DNA of 64,000 bases from Vanilla planifolia (taxonomy: Eukaryota; Streptophyta; Magnoliopsida; Asparagales; Orchidaceae): NCBI GenBank assembly GCA_023846275.1, contig JAIUJO010000088.1, positions 642,501-706,500 of the forward strand, in the 5' to 3' direction. The translations under genes were made by a program, and so were the position numbers. Positions 19,821 through 33,500 of this stretch are shown in pieces. Numbering within the stretch: position 1 is the first letter of the stretch; each line of letters starts with the position of its first letter. The notes below the pieces were generated by a model. The model saw only the letters and a list, made by a program, of their open reading frames with translations. It was not told the DNA's origin and did not search any database.

Positions 19821-20197
19821 CTTTCTTATACCATTTATCTTATTTCATCAAATTTGTTTCGTTATTTTGTTATATTACTGTGTAACTTTAAATTTTCCCT
19901 CATGTGACCTTTACATCTCCTTGATTTTGCTACATTTTGTTATTTAAATTTAACAAATTTAAGCTTTAATATTTATTAATGTAATTTTAAAATAATTTTT
20001 TTATTTATGCTTATTTATTTTTATAATTATGGGAAATTCCATATGATATTGGATTTATACGAAATCAACATCATTAGACTCAAGTTGATATGTTTATCAA
20101 AAAAAATATTGATGTTTACCTTTTTAAATATTCTATTAAACTTATGATTTAGCATGCTTTAGATGTTTCAATTCATACTTCATTTAGTGAACAATGA

Positions 20198-23100
20198 CGA
20201 TACACTCGTTGGACTTATCTTGGCGAGCTAACAAATTAAGTATTATGTTTTAAAGTATTTCGTTTTCTCATGATTTTGGCAAGTTTTACAATAAAGTTTT
20301 ATTTGTACAAGATTTAGTGATCTACAATGTTGTAGTCAATTTTCTTAATTTATTGGAATATAGTTCTTTTATAAAATTCATCTCCTTTTCCAAAAGTTTT
20401 CAGTTTGATTTAGTTGCATCGCTAGAAACATTAATTTTTTGCTTGTTTGACCATTACAATTCTTCGGTTTGGTCTTCTCATATTACTCAAACTATCTCAT
20501 TTAACCTATAAAATATTTTTACTAAATAATAAAGTAATGATTTATAGTTATTTATGGCTATTTTCATTGGTAATTCATAGTAGTTTGAAATAATCAATGA
20601 TAGAGAAAAAGAAAATGTTGGTGAAATCATCTCAAAGAGCTCAAACTACTTAGTATTTAGTTTATTTATATTAAAATATGTTATTTTAAAGAGTTTTAAA
20701 ATGCTTTACCAAGCATTTTGGGTCATACATGATTTGATGATCAAGAATGTTATAGTCAATTTCCAAAGTATAATTGAATGCAAGCTTCTCATATAATTTA
20801 TCACATTTCTTCAAATTGTTTTTTTAGTTAGTTTTATTACATTATTTGAATTAATGAGAAATATTCTTTAATATATATTTAATGAACGTTAATATAATAG
20901 TTTATTTTATTTATAGTTATTTTGTTTGGTAATTCGTAGTAATTCGAAATGAGGCTTGATGGAGATAAAACAATTGTCATTGGACCCATTCTAATGAGCA
21001 ATATCCCAAAGAAGTTATTTTTTATACATTTAATTTTTTTTTTGTTTTGGAATGCTTTTTGTGACAACTCCATTTGTTCCTTATTCAATGACTAAGGACA
21101 TCAAACTCATTCTTCTTTGTTCATAAAATGTAACTTTTTAATACAATTTATCTAATTTCTTCAAATTTCTTTTTTTGATTTTGTTATACAATAACAAATT
21201 TGTAATTCTCATTTATAGAGAACTTTAAATCACTTTGATTAGGTTTATTACATTACTTCAACTTATCTCGTTTCAAAATTAATTTATATTTTTTGTATGT
21301 TAAAATAATATTTTCATTTTATTTATTCTAATTTACATTTTAGTTGATAGTTGTTCTAATATAGTTTCATGGAGATGTAACAATTGTTATTGGACTCATC
21401 TAGATGAGCACTAACAAATTAATTTTTTGTTTACATATGTTTTAAATATTTTACTAGTGTGGGTTTTTCGCATGATTTACAAGAATGCTTAATTTGTTTC
21501 TTATTTCGTGGTTAAGGTCATTATACTTGTTGTCTTTACAATCTTTTAAAGCAACATTGTTATATAATTTATCACATTACTTCAAGGTTTTCATTTTCAT
21601 TTAATGATATTGTTGTGGAGCTTTAAACCTTCTTTCTTGTTACCTCTTTAACAATTTTAATTTAATTATAATACATTGTTTCAATGTATCTTATTTATGT
21701 TTTAACATAAATTTACATAATATTAAAATAAGTTTTTTTTATTATTTATGCTAATTTATGATGTAATTTGTAGTAACTTCAACTAAGGTATGATGGTGAT
21801 GAAGAAATGTTATACAACTAGTCTTTATGAGCTATAAATGATTAAAACATCATTTTTATATTTTAAATATTTTATTTATATTAATTATTGCATGAGTTAC
21901 TGGTCTTGCTAATTTATAGTTGATTTCACAATCGAGGACATTAGACTTAATCACTTTGATATATTGGAATGCTACTTTCATATGTAATTTATCGCTTTTT
22001 TTAATTTGTTTTACGATGATTAGTTTATATTAGCATGTAAGTCTAATTCTCCGATAATGTGACCTTTAATTACTATAATTTTCTTATATTACTTTCATAA
22101 AATTTATCTCATTTCAACTTTAATAAATCTTTATTTCAAATTAAAATAGTAGTTTATTATAATTTATGCTTACTTAATTTTGTAATTAGTAATAAATATA
22201 AATAATAATTGCTCAATGAAAAACATGCATCACTACACTCATTTCAATCGGATTTATCTGATTATTTATTTTTTTATACTTTTCTTAATATTTCATTTTC
22301 TATGGCTTTTGCATGTTTTATAGAATATGTCAATTCATAATTTATATTATGATTAATATTTCAAAACACAAACTTGTTATCATCATGGAATGCAACATCA
22401 TATAAAATTTATCTCATGTTTTCAAAAATTTCAATTTTATTTAGTTTTATAACTATGGAACTTCATTATCCTCTCCTATGTCCACATTGTTTTAAATTAG
22501 TGACAATAAATTGCTTTAATTTATCTTTTTTTATCTTTAATATATATTTACTTTATACTAAAATAAAAATTTGTCATTATTTGTAATATTTACCATCAAA
22601 TGCAACTTTTTTGTATAACTAACCTTATTTTTTAAAATTATTTCCTTTAATTTGCTTATATTATGTTTTAATTCTAAATCCCTTCTTATGTGACCATCAT
22701 TTAGTTTTGTTTTGGAAATATTGCATTATTTTAGTTCATTTCATTTTAGCATTAATATATATTTACCTCAAATTAAAATAATATTTTATTATTCTTTCTC
22801 ATTTTTAAATTTTGCAATTCATTAAAATTTTTAATAATATTTTATTTAGTCAAAACACAATGTCATTGTATTCATTTAGATGAGCTCAATCTAATCAAAT
22901 ATTTATTTCTATAATTTTAAATATTGGATCTTCTAGGTGTCTGGCATGCTTTACGAGACACTTAATTTTGTGTTCCTTTTATGATCAAAGAGGTTGCACT
23001 CCAATAATTTAAACTCTTGAAATGAAACATTTATATCAATTTATTATATTTCTTGAAATGTTTCTCATTGATTTTATGTTCCATTTATGTCACTCTAAGT

Positions 23101-24590
23101 CTTCTCCGAAGTCGCCTTTATATTATTTTAATTTTATATGTTATTTAATTTTAAATTATCTTATTTGAGTTTTCATTAATATTTATTAGTATTATAAAAA
23201 TAAATCATTATTTGTTTATGCTTAGTTACTTTTGTAATTTGTAGTAGGTAAAAAAGAGGTGTGATCAAGATTAAACAAATGTTATAGGATTCTAACTAAT
23301 GAGCTCTATCTAATTAAATATTAAAAAAATTTAATTTAAATATTTTAATTATTAAAATTAGGAACATTTTACGAAACATTTTGAGTCATACTAGATTTGA
23401 ACATGGTGTAAGTTACACTCAATTTTTTAATGAAATCTAATTTTCTCACATAATTTATCATCTCTAAATATTTTTTTCCTTTATTTGGCTATATTATTAT
23501 GTAACTCTAATTCTCCTCTAATTTAATCTATTCTTAACTTTGAATTCGTTGTAAAAACATATTTTATTTTATCTAATTTTGACATTAATATATATTTTTT
23601 AAATACTAAAAAAAATTTATTATATGTTATGACTATATACTTTTGTAGTTCACAATTATTCCAATTAAGGTATGATTGAGATGAAAGAAACGCATTCAAC
23701 ACTTCTCAAGGAGCTCTATCGACTTATATATATATATATACTTAGTTTTTAACTTTTTTCGCATGCCTTATAACATATTTCAATTTGTACTTGATTAGAT
23801 AATAATGGATGTTGTCTTTAGTCTCCTTTGTATCCTGCAATGGCTCATGAAATTTATCTAATTTTCAAAATGTTTTGCTTTGATTTGACATATCACCATA
23901 AAATTCTAATCTCTTCTCAAGTGACCTTGACATTATCAAATCTCATTTTTTTATAATCTATTTCCTTAATATTAAAATTATATTTTCTTGTTATTTATTT
24001 TTATTTACATATGTAAATAATAATAATTCAAGAATATATACATTGGAGATGAAAAAAATATTGTTGAGCTCTTCTTGTTGAACTCCATAAAATTAAATGT
24101 ACATAGCATTATTTTTAAATATTTTTTTTCTATAGGCTCTACACACTTTGTGAGTCATTTTAATGTTTACATTATTTGACAATCAATGATGTTGCACTAG
24201 ATTTTCTCATTAACTTATAATACAATTTTCTTAAATAAATTATCTCCATTTAAATTTTTACATTGATTTGCTCATATTATAACGAAGTAAGAGTTCTCCA
24301 CTATAAGGATCTATATGAACCACTTTGATTAGGTTATATTAAATTAAATTAATTTATCTACATATTAAAAATTTTAATTGATATTAAAATAATAATGTAT
24401 TATTATTTAAGCTTATTTAAATTAATATGACATACTTCTAAAGGAGGTTTGATAAAGATGAAACACACTTCATTATACTAATCTCAAAGAGCTCTATCCA
24501 ATTACGTTTAGAGGCATTTTCCTTTATTTTTTATTTGATTATCGAGGATGTTACACTCAAACTTCATAAGATATTGGAACGAAAACTTTT
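20198..24590. repeat. Higher-order satellite block, copy B
   Basis: This is the partner of 15,436-19,820. Its left edge is a visible monomer break at about 20,197, where the GATACACT word jumps straight to the CGTTGGACTTATCTTGGCGAG segment and skips over half a monomer. Correspondence fades near 24,590. I looked for a third copy at the expected spacing on either side and did not see one. Confidence 0.75.
23724..23740. repeat. Short (TA)n in a satellite monomer
   Basis: This TA run directly follows GAGCTCTATCGACT, the same monomer position as the long TA tract at 16,912-17,004. Confidence 0.85.
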
Positions 24591-27500
24591 TGGTTTGTTT
24601 TATGTTATTCTTTTTTTTACACCTTATTCTATGACTGAGAGTGTTACATTGGATCACTTTTGTGCCTTGGAATGCATCCTTTATGGAGACTTTATCACAT
24701 TTGTTCAATTGTTTTGCTTTCATTTTGTTATCTTATTACTCGAAAAATATAATTATCATCTTATGTGACTTTTAAATAGTTTTGTTTTACTTATATTATG
24801 AATCACTAGTTGGTCTCATCTTCGCTTTATTGTTTATTTACATAATATTCAAATAATAATAATTTATTAATTTTTATGCTTAACTATTTTTGTAATTTAC
24901 AGTAAATCCAAGCAATCTTATGGAAATAAAAAAATATCATCTCATTCATCTCAACAAGCTGTATGCAATTAAATTTTTATATTTATATTTTTAATTATTT
25001 AATTTTCTAAGATTTTTGAAAACTATAAGAGGCATTTTAGCTTATTCGACATTTGATGATTGTGGATATTACACTCGACATCCTTAGTGGTTTAGAATGC
25101 CACTTTCCCTTGCAAAAAATAATATTTCTATTTATGTTTTGCTATGAAACCTTATTTGACGTCTTGTTTGATATTTATATACCTTTGATTTGGTTATATT
25201 AGATTTCTTCATTTTCATACATTTCTTCTTTATTGTATACTAAATATTAAAATAATAATTTATTAATATTTTATTTTATTTAATTTGAAACTCATCATAA
25301 TTCCAATGAGGCTCAATGGAGATAAGCAAATATTGTTTGAACCATCTCAAAGGTCTCCATTCAATTAAATATTTTTTTAAACATGTTTCAAAAATTTATT
25401 TTTTAGGATTTTGCCATGCTTTATCAATCATTTTGGTTCGTACTTTTTTTTACCATGTTACACTAGATCATCATGACCTATTAGGATATAATTTTCTTAA
25501 TTGATTAACCTTATTCTTTCAAAATTTACCTTATATTTTCGCATATTACCAGGCAACTTTAAATCTTTTATCTTGTGAGCTTTACATTACCTTTATTTGT
25601 TATTTTATTTTATTTTAATTTATCCCATTTCAAATTTGATATACTTTCATTGAATATTTAAATAAAATTCATTTTATATTTCATAATAATTCCAATTGGG
25701 ATCTAATTCAGATGAAAGAAATGTCATTAGAGTAGTATAAATGAGCTTTATTTAATTGAATATTACTTCTAATGTTTTAAAATATTTTTCTAAGATTTTG
25801 ACAAACTTCTCAAGATATTTGTAATCGAATACCCATTTGCTAATTGAGAATATCACAAGAATTCTTCTTCATATTTTGGAATGTAACTATCCCTTACAAC
25901 ATATCTTATTTATTCAAATTGCTTGCTTTTATTTAGTTATATTACTATTAAGCTCTGATTCTTCTCTCTCGAGATATTTACATCAATTTGATTTAATATA
26001 TTACAAATCTTCAATTTATTTAATTTTACCTTTATTTCATATATACATAATTATAAAAAAATTATATAGTATTTTAAATTTATATTTTTGTAATTAAAAG
26101 TAATTCCAAATGATATCTAATCACGGTTAAAGAAGCTTCATTACACTTATTATGATTAGCTCTTTTTGAAACTTAACTTTTGATGCACATTTTATATAAA
26201 ATTTATCTCATTTCTTCAAATGTTTTCATTTTTGTTTTGTTATAATACTATGTAACTCAAAATTGCCATTTGTGTGACCTTTACATTGCTTTGATTTTGT
26301 TTTATTATATTATTTCGACTTAACTCAAATCCATTTTAAAATAAGTTTAATTAATACTAAAAAAACAATTGATTATTATTTTTTGTTTTTTTCACTTTGG
26401 AAATTTGTAGCAATTCCAAATGATATTTGAACATGACAAAATAATTGCCATTAGTCTCGTCTTAACAAACTCTATTTAATTAAATAATTTTTTAATATTT
26501 CTAAATATTATATTTTACTTTGGATTTGGAAAGTTTTATGAGACATTTTGATTTGTATGTGATTTCATGATGAAGGATGTTAAATTTGACCTCTATACTA
26601 TCATAGAATGAAAGTTCCCCATAATGTTTTTCATTTCTTCGAATGTTTCATAGATTTGGTTACTTTAATTTTCTCATATTATGTAGCTTCAATTTACCTC
26701 TTTTAAGCTTCAATATTTATTAACACAAAGTTAAAATAAAACAATACTAATCATTATATTTATTTATTTTGGTAATTATTAGTTCTTTCGAATAGGGTCT
26801 ACCAAAGAAAAACAAAGCTTTGTTGGGCTATACTCATAGACCTCATTCTACTTAAATATTTGTTTTTATTTTTTAAAATAATTTATTTTTTTTAGTTTTT
26901 GAACATTTTACGAGATATAACGATTCATGCTTGATTTAATGATCAAGGATGCTACTCTCAATTTTCTTAGTATCTTAGAACACAACTTTATGTTATAAAT
27001 TATTTCTTTTCTTAAAAGTTTTTTGTTTGATTTAGTTACATAAATATGAACCTCTAATTCTCATCTCATGTGACCGTTACATTGCTTTGATTTGGCTCTA
27101 ATATATTACTTTAGTGCTACTAATTTTAAATTTAATATATATTAAGTTAATATTAAAGTCATAATTTATTATTATTTATGCTTATTTAATTTAGTAATTC
27201 ATAATAATACCGAATGATGTGTGGTGGAGTGAAACAATCTTTGTTGGATTCATTTAAATGACTTCCATAAAATTAAATATTTGTTTCTACTTTTTTAAAT
27301 ATTTTATTTTTTTTGGGATTTTATAAAGTTTATAAGACATTTTATTTTCTCTTTGATTTGATCATCAGTAATATTACACTGAATTTTCTAAATTATTTGG
27401 AATGCATCTATCTCAAATAATTTATCTTATTTCAATAGATTTTTTATTTTGAGTTTATTATATTACTATGAAACCCTTAATCTTGTTAAGTGTGATGTTT

Positions 27501-30500
27501 ACATCATTTTGATTTTTCTATATATCTTTGCTTCAACTTATCACACTTCAATTTCATGAAATATTTATTTAATATTTAAATAATAATTTATTAATTTTTT
27601 TATAATTTGTCAAAATTACAAAGGAGATCCAATCAAGATGAAAAATGTGTGAATGGACTCATCTTAATGAGATCCACATAATTCATTATTAATTTAAACA
27701 TTTTTAAATATTTTATTTTTAGGAGTGTTTCATGCTTCAAAGACATGTTGATTCATACATATTGTGATAGTAAAGAATATTACACTCAAACTCATTAGGA
27801 ATAAGGAATGCACCTTATTCAATTTGCCTCATTTAATCTAATGTTTAGTTTTGACTTGTTTTCAATTAAATGAAATATAAATTCTTGTCTCATATGGCCT
27901 TTTTACATTATATTAACTTGGTTGCATTTCATTGCTTAAATTTATCTTGTTTTCATTTAGTATATATTTACTTAATATTTATATAATAATTTAACTTTAT
28001 TTCTTCTTAACTCATAGTATATCAAGATGAGGTCCAATTAAGGTGAAGCAAAAGTTGTTAGAAACGTCTTGAAGAGTTTGCAAAATTTGATTTTTATTTT
28101 TTATTATAAAATAAGTTTTTTAGATTTGGTAGGTATTATAAGGGTTTTTTATTTGCACTTAATTTGATGACAAGTATGATCTCTTTAGTATCTTTTTGGA
28201 TTGCAGCATTGTCATATAATTTATTTCTTCTTTTCAAATGTTTTTTTTTATTTCTTTATATTGCTATGTACCTCTTAATATTTTCTCATGTGATCTTTAC
28301 ATTACTTTGACTTTATTAATTTTTTTTTAAATTTATTTTATTTAATATTTAACATATATTTCCTTAATAATAAGATATTAAATTATTATTATTTAAAATT
28401 TTTTATTCTTACAGTTCATACAAACTCTTAAAAAAATGATCAAAATTAGAAATTTTAAAAGTTTTATTTTTAAGGATTTTGGTACATGTTATAAGACGTT
28501 TTGATTCTTGCCTAATTCAACTATAGAGTATGTTAAATTTGATTTTTTAGTAACTTAGAATAAAACATTCTCAAGCATTTAATGTAATTTCTTTAAATTG
28601 CTTGTCCAATTTTGTTGTATTACTAAATAAGCGAAAATCTCATATCATGTGATCATTTCATTATTTTTTAACTTTTTACGATTCATTGCTTCAAATAATG
28701 TAACTTTAGCTTTAATATATATATATATTTAAAAATTATTAAATAATTTATTTATTTAGTTTTATTTATTTTCGTAATTAATAATAATTTGTCATGATGA
28801 CTGATTCAGATGACAATAATGTCATGTGAGTGGTCACGAAGAGCTAAATCTAATCAAATGTTAATTTCTATATATTTAAAAACTTTATCATCATTTAGGT
28901 CATCTTTTTTTAGGAATTTTTATTCACGTCTTATTTGATGTTTAAGGATGTTTACCAATTTTTCTCTCATTTGACCTTTATATTGCATTGACTTTTTTTA
29001 ACAACAATGCTTGATCTGATCTTATTTCAACTTTAATACATGCACTTAAAATTAAAATAATTGTTAACTATTATTTATTTTTTTGTTCTTAATTAATAAT
29101 AATTCCAAATGAGGTCTACTAAGGACATGATGAGCACTATAAAATTACATATTTATTTTTTATTTTTTTATGTTTTTTAGGATTTTAGTAATTTGGTACA
29201 TTTTGGAAAACATTCTAATTCAAGCTTCATTTGATGATTAAGATATGTTGCACTTGAATGCCTTAGTATCTGTAAATGCAACATTACCATAAACTTTATT
29301 TAATTTTGACAAATATTACTTGTAACTCAAAATCTTCCATCATGTGATGTTCACATTACTTTTTTTTAGTTGTATTAATTTATTTCAATTTATCTTAATT
29401 AAGCTTTAATATTACTTTCAATTTTGACCTTTACGTGGACTCATATTGATTAGTTTTATCTAATTAAATATTTTTTTCTATATTTCAATAAATGTTTTAT
29501 AATACTTATGCATACTTTATGAGACATTTTGAATTTTACCTTATTTGATGATTGAGGGGTTACAATCAACATACTCATTTTCTTGGCATGCAATTCTTAT
29601 ACAGTTTATATAATTTCCTTAAAGTTTCTTACTCTTTTGATTTTGCTATAGTGGAATAATTATTCTCCTCTAGAATAACCATTACATTGTTATTATTTGG
29701 TTATATTATAAAGTATTAATCTATCATATTTCACCCTTAACATATTATAACTTAATAATAAAATAATAATTTTTCATTATTTTTTCTCGTTTACTTTTAT
29801 GATTCATATTGATTTCAAAAGATGCTCGAGTGAAATGAAATGAACATTACTAGACCCATCACAATGAGCTCAACCTAATTTAATACTCATTTTTAGACTT
29901 TGAAATATTTTATTTTCTAGGATTTTGAAATGCTTTTTGAGATATTTTGACTCATACATGATGTCATTAGTAAGAAAGTTTCACTCATTTTTCTTATTAT
30001 GTTTTAATGCAAAATTCAAATATAATTTATCGAATTTCTCCAAAATATTTTTTTATTTGTTTATATTACTGTGAACACTTATTCTCTTCAGTTTAACCTT
30101 TACATCACAATGAATTTTTTTGATACATTACTTCAAGTTATCTCATTTTTGTTTTGAGATACATTTGCTTAATACTAGAATAATAATAAATTATTATTTA
30201 AGCTTATTGACATAATAATTCATAGTAATTCAAAATGAGGTTATGTAGAGATCATAAGGGACATCTTAGACCACCACAATGAACTCTACCCACTTTAATA
30301 TTCATTCTTTATTTTTAGTTTTATAATTTTACTAGGTTTTGGAAATTTTGCAAGACATTTGGGCTTGTACATAATTTTACAATCGACGACATTACACTTG
30401 ATCTCCTTATTATCTTCAGATGCAAATTTTTCATATAATTTACTTATTATCTATATATTTTTCCATTTGATATAGTTATAGAAATATGTTAGTCTAAATT

Positions 30501-33500
30501 TTCTCACGTGCGACATTTACATCACTATAATTTTGTTATTCAATTTTGATTTTGTTTATCTTAGTTCACATTTAATATATATTTAATCAAAATTTAAAAA
30601 GTTATTATTGTTTATTATTATTTATTATTATTTATTATGCGATTTATAATGTTCCAAAAGAGGTTTAATAGAGAAGAAAAAATTTCATTAGACTCATCTC
30701 AATGATCATTACCCAAAATAAACATTTTTACATTTTAAAATATTATTTTCTTTAATTATTACTCATTTAATTAGACATTTAAATTCATAGCTTATTTCAC
30801 AAAAAAGGATGTTACACTTGATCACCATTGTATCTACAAATTCATGTTTCTAATAAAATGAACAACATTTATTGAAAAGTTTAACTTTTATTTATTTATA
30901 TTGATTTGAAACAATTATTATCTTTTTATCTAAACTTTACATCACTTTGATTTTATTATTATATTACTTCAATTTAACTAATTTTAATTTGAAATGCATT
31001 TATATTTTATTAAAATAATAATTTATTATTACTTATAATTATTTACATTGTAAATTTTACTCTTTCCAAAAACTATTTGATGGAGATGAGACAAATATCA
31101 TTGGCCTCCTATCAACTTGCTAAATTTAAATAAGTATTTAATTTTATATTTTCAAATACTTTATTTTTTAGGGTTATCATACACTTTCTAAGTATTTTGA
31201 ATTGTATCATTTTTTATGATTGAGGATATCGTAGTAAGTCTCTTAACTACCTTGTAATACATTTTTCATAAATAATTTATCACATTCCTTCAAATATTTC
31301 TCTTTTATTTATCTATAATACTATATAATTCTAAATTTCCTATTATTTGACCATTGCTTTGATTTGGAAATATTTTAGTGTTTTAATTTATCTCATTTTT
31401 GTGTTAATATATATTAAATTTTTATCAAAAATGTATTTTGATTTATTGAAACAAATGTCAATGGACATAACTTGCTATGCTCTGTCAAATTAAACATTCA
31501 TTTTTATATTTTTTTTTAAATATTTTTTTATGCTACTCACATGCTTTATAAGTCATTTTTGTTAACAACAAACTTGTTGATGAAAGATTTCAGACATGAT
31601 TACTTCAATATCTTTAAATACAACTTTCTCACACAATTTACCTTATTGTCTCAACTTATCTCACATGTGACCTTCAAATTTATTTGACATGATTATATTA
31701 TATTATTTCAATTAATCTTTTTGAGGTTTTAATAAATTTTTAATTGATATCAAAATAATTTTTAATTTCTTATTCTTTACTACTTTAGCAATTTGATCTA
31801 TTTAGAAAAGAGTTTTGAACGAGGCAAAAGAAAGGCCATTGGATTTGCCTCAATGAGCTCTATTTAACTAAGTTTTTATTTCTTTATTTTTTCAAATATT
31901 TTATTTAGTAATGTATTACCATGCTCTAGGAGACATCTTGATTAGTACCAATTTGCAAAGCTAAGTATGTTTCTGAGAACACCTTTCCCTTATAATTTTT
32001 GTCATTTTTTCAAATTTTTTTCAATTGGTTAACTTGTTACAAAACTCTAAATCTCCTATCCCTTGACAATTACATTACTTTTGCTTAGTAATAATACATT
32101 ATTGCAATTTATCTTATTTTAGATTTAAAAAATAACTACTTAGTAATAAATTAATAAATTATTATTAACTATCATTTACTTTGGTGAATCACAATAATTC
32201 TAAATGCTATCAAATTTAGATGAGACTATGTCATTGGACTGATTTGAATGAGTTCCACCCTAGTAAATATTCATCTTCATAATTTTACGTCTATTATTGT
32301 CTTTCAATGGTAGTGTTTAATTTATCTCATTTCAAGTTTATTATTTATTTATTTAATATTAAAAAAATAATTTATTATTATTATTCCTTATTAGTTTTGT
32401 AATTTATTGTAATTTTCAAAAAGGTTCAATGGAGGTGAAATAATAATTTTTAGATTTGTGAAAATGAGCTCTACCAAGTGTAATGTTTATTTAAATATTT
32501 TGGAAATTTTTGTTCTCCAGAGGTATTCCAAAGTTTACGATATATTTTTACTCGTACCTAATGTTTTAATCAGGGATGTTATGCTCAATGTCATAAGTCT
32601 CTTGGAACACAATTTTTGTATATAATTTCTCTCATTTCTTTAATTGTTTTGCCTTTATTTTGATATATATTATGTAATATAAATTACGCACTCTTATGAG
32701 CCTTGTAGCACTTTTATTTAGATACATTTTATTATTTCAAGTTATCACGTTTTAGCTTTAATATATACTTACTTAATATTAAAATAATAATTAGTTATTT
32801 TTACATTTATTTGCTATAGAAATTCAAAGTAATTCCAAACAAGTTGTGATCAGAAGTAAACAAATGTTCAAGGAATCATGTTGAAATGCTCAATCAAGTC
32901 AAATATTTATTTTTATATTTTAGATAACTTTTATTTCATAATATTTTGACATTTTTAGGAGTCACTTAGATTCATAACAAATTCAGTGATTAATGATGTT
33001 ACTCTAAATCTCATTAGTATCTTCAAATGCAACTTTCTCGTGTAATTTATCTCATTGTTCAAAAGTTTTGCTTTCGTTTTGTTTTATTACTTTAAGATTG
33101 TAACTCCTCTCTCTTGTGACAATTACATCACTATATTTTTGTTATACTACATTTCTTCAATTTATCACCTTTAAGTAATAGAATATATATACTTATTATT
33201 AAAAAACTAATTTATTGTCATTTATGCTTATTAACTTGGGTAATTTGTAATATTGCTAAACGAGGTAAAATCAAGATGATACAAATTTTATTGCACTTGA
33301 CACAATTTGCTCTTTCTTGTTAATATTTATTTTTGTATTCTAAATATTTTTATTTTTGATAGTTTTGGTGGATTTTGTGAGACATTATTTTTCATTACTC
33401 TTTTGGTTATTGAGAATGTTACACTTGATCTACTTTGTATATTGGAATGATAATTTTAAAGACAATTTAACTCATTTTTAAAAATTCTAAGTTGTAATTG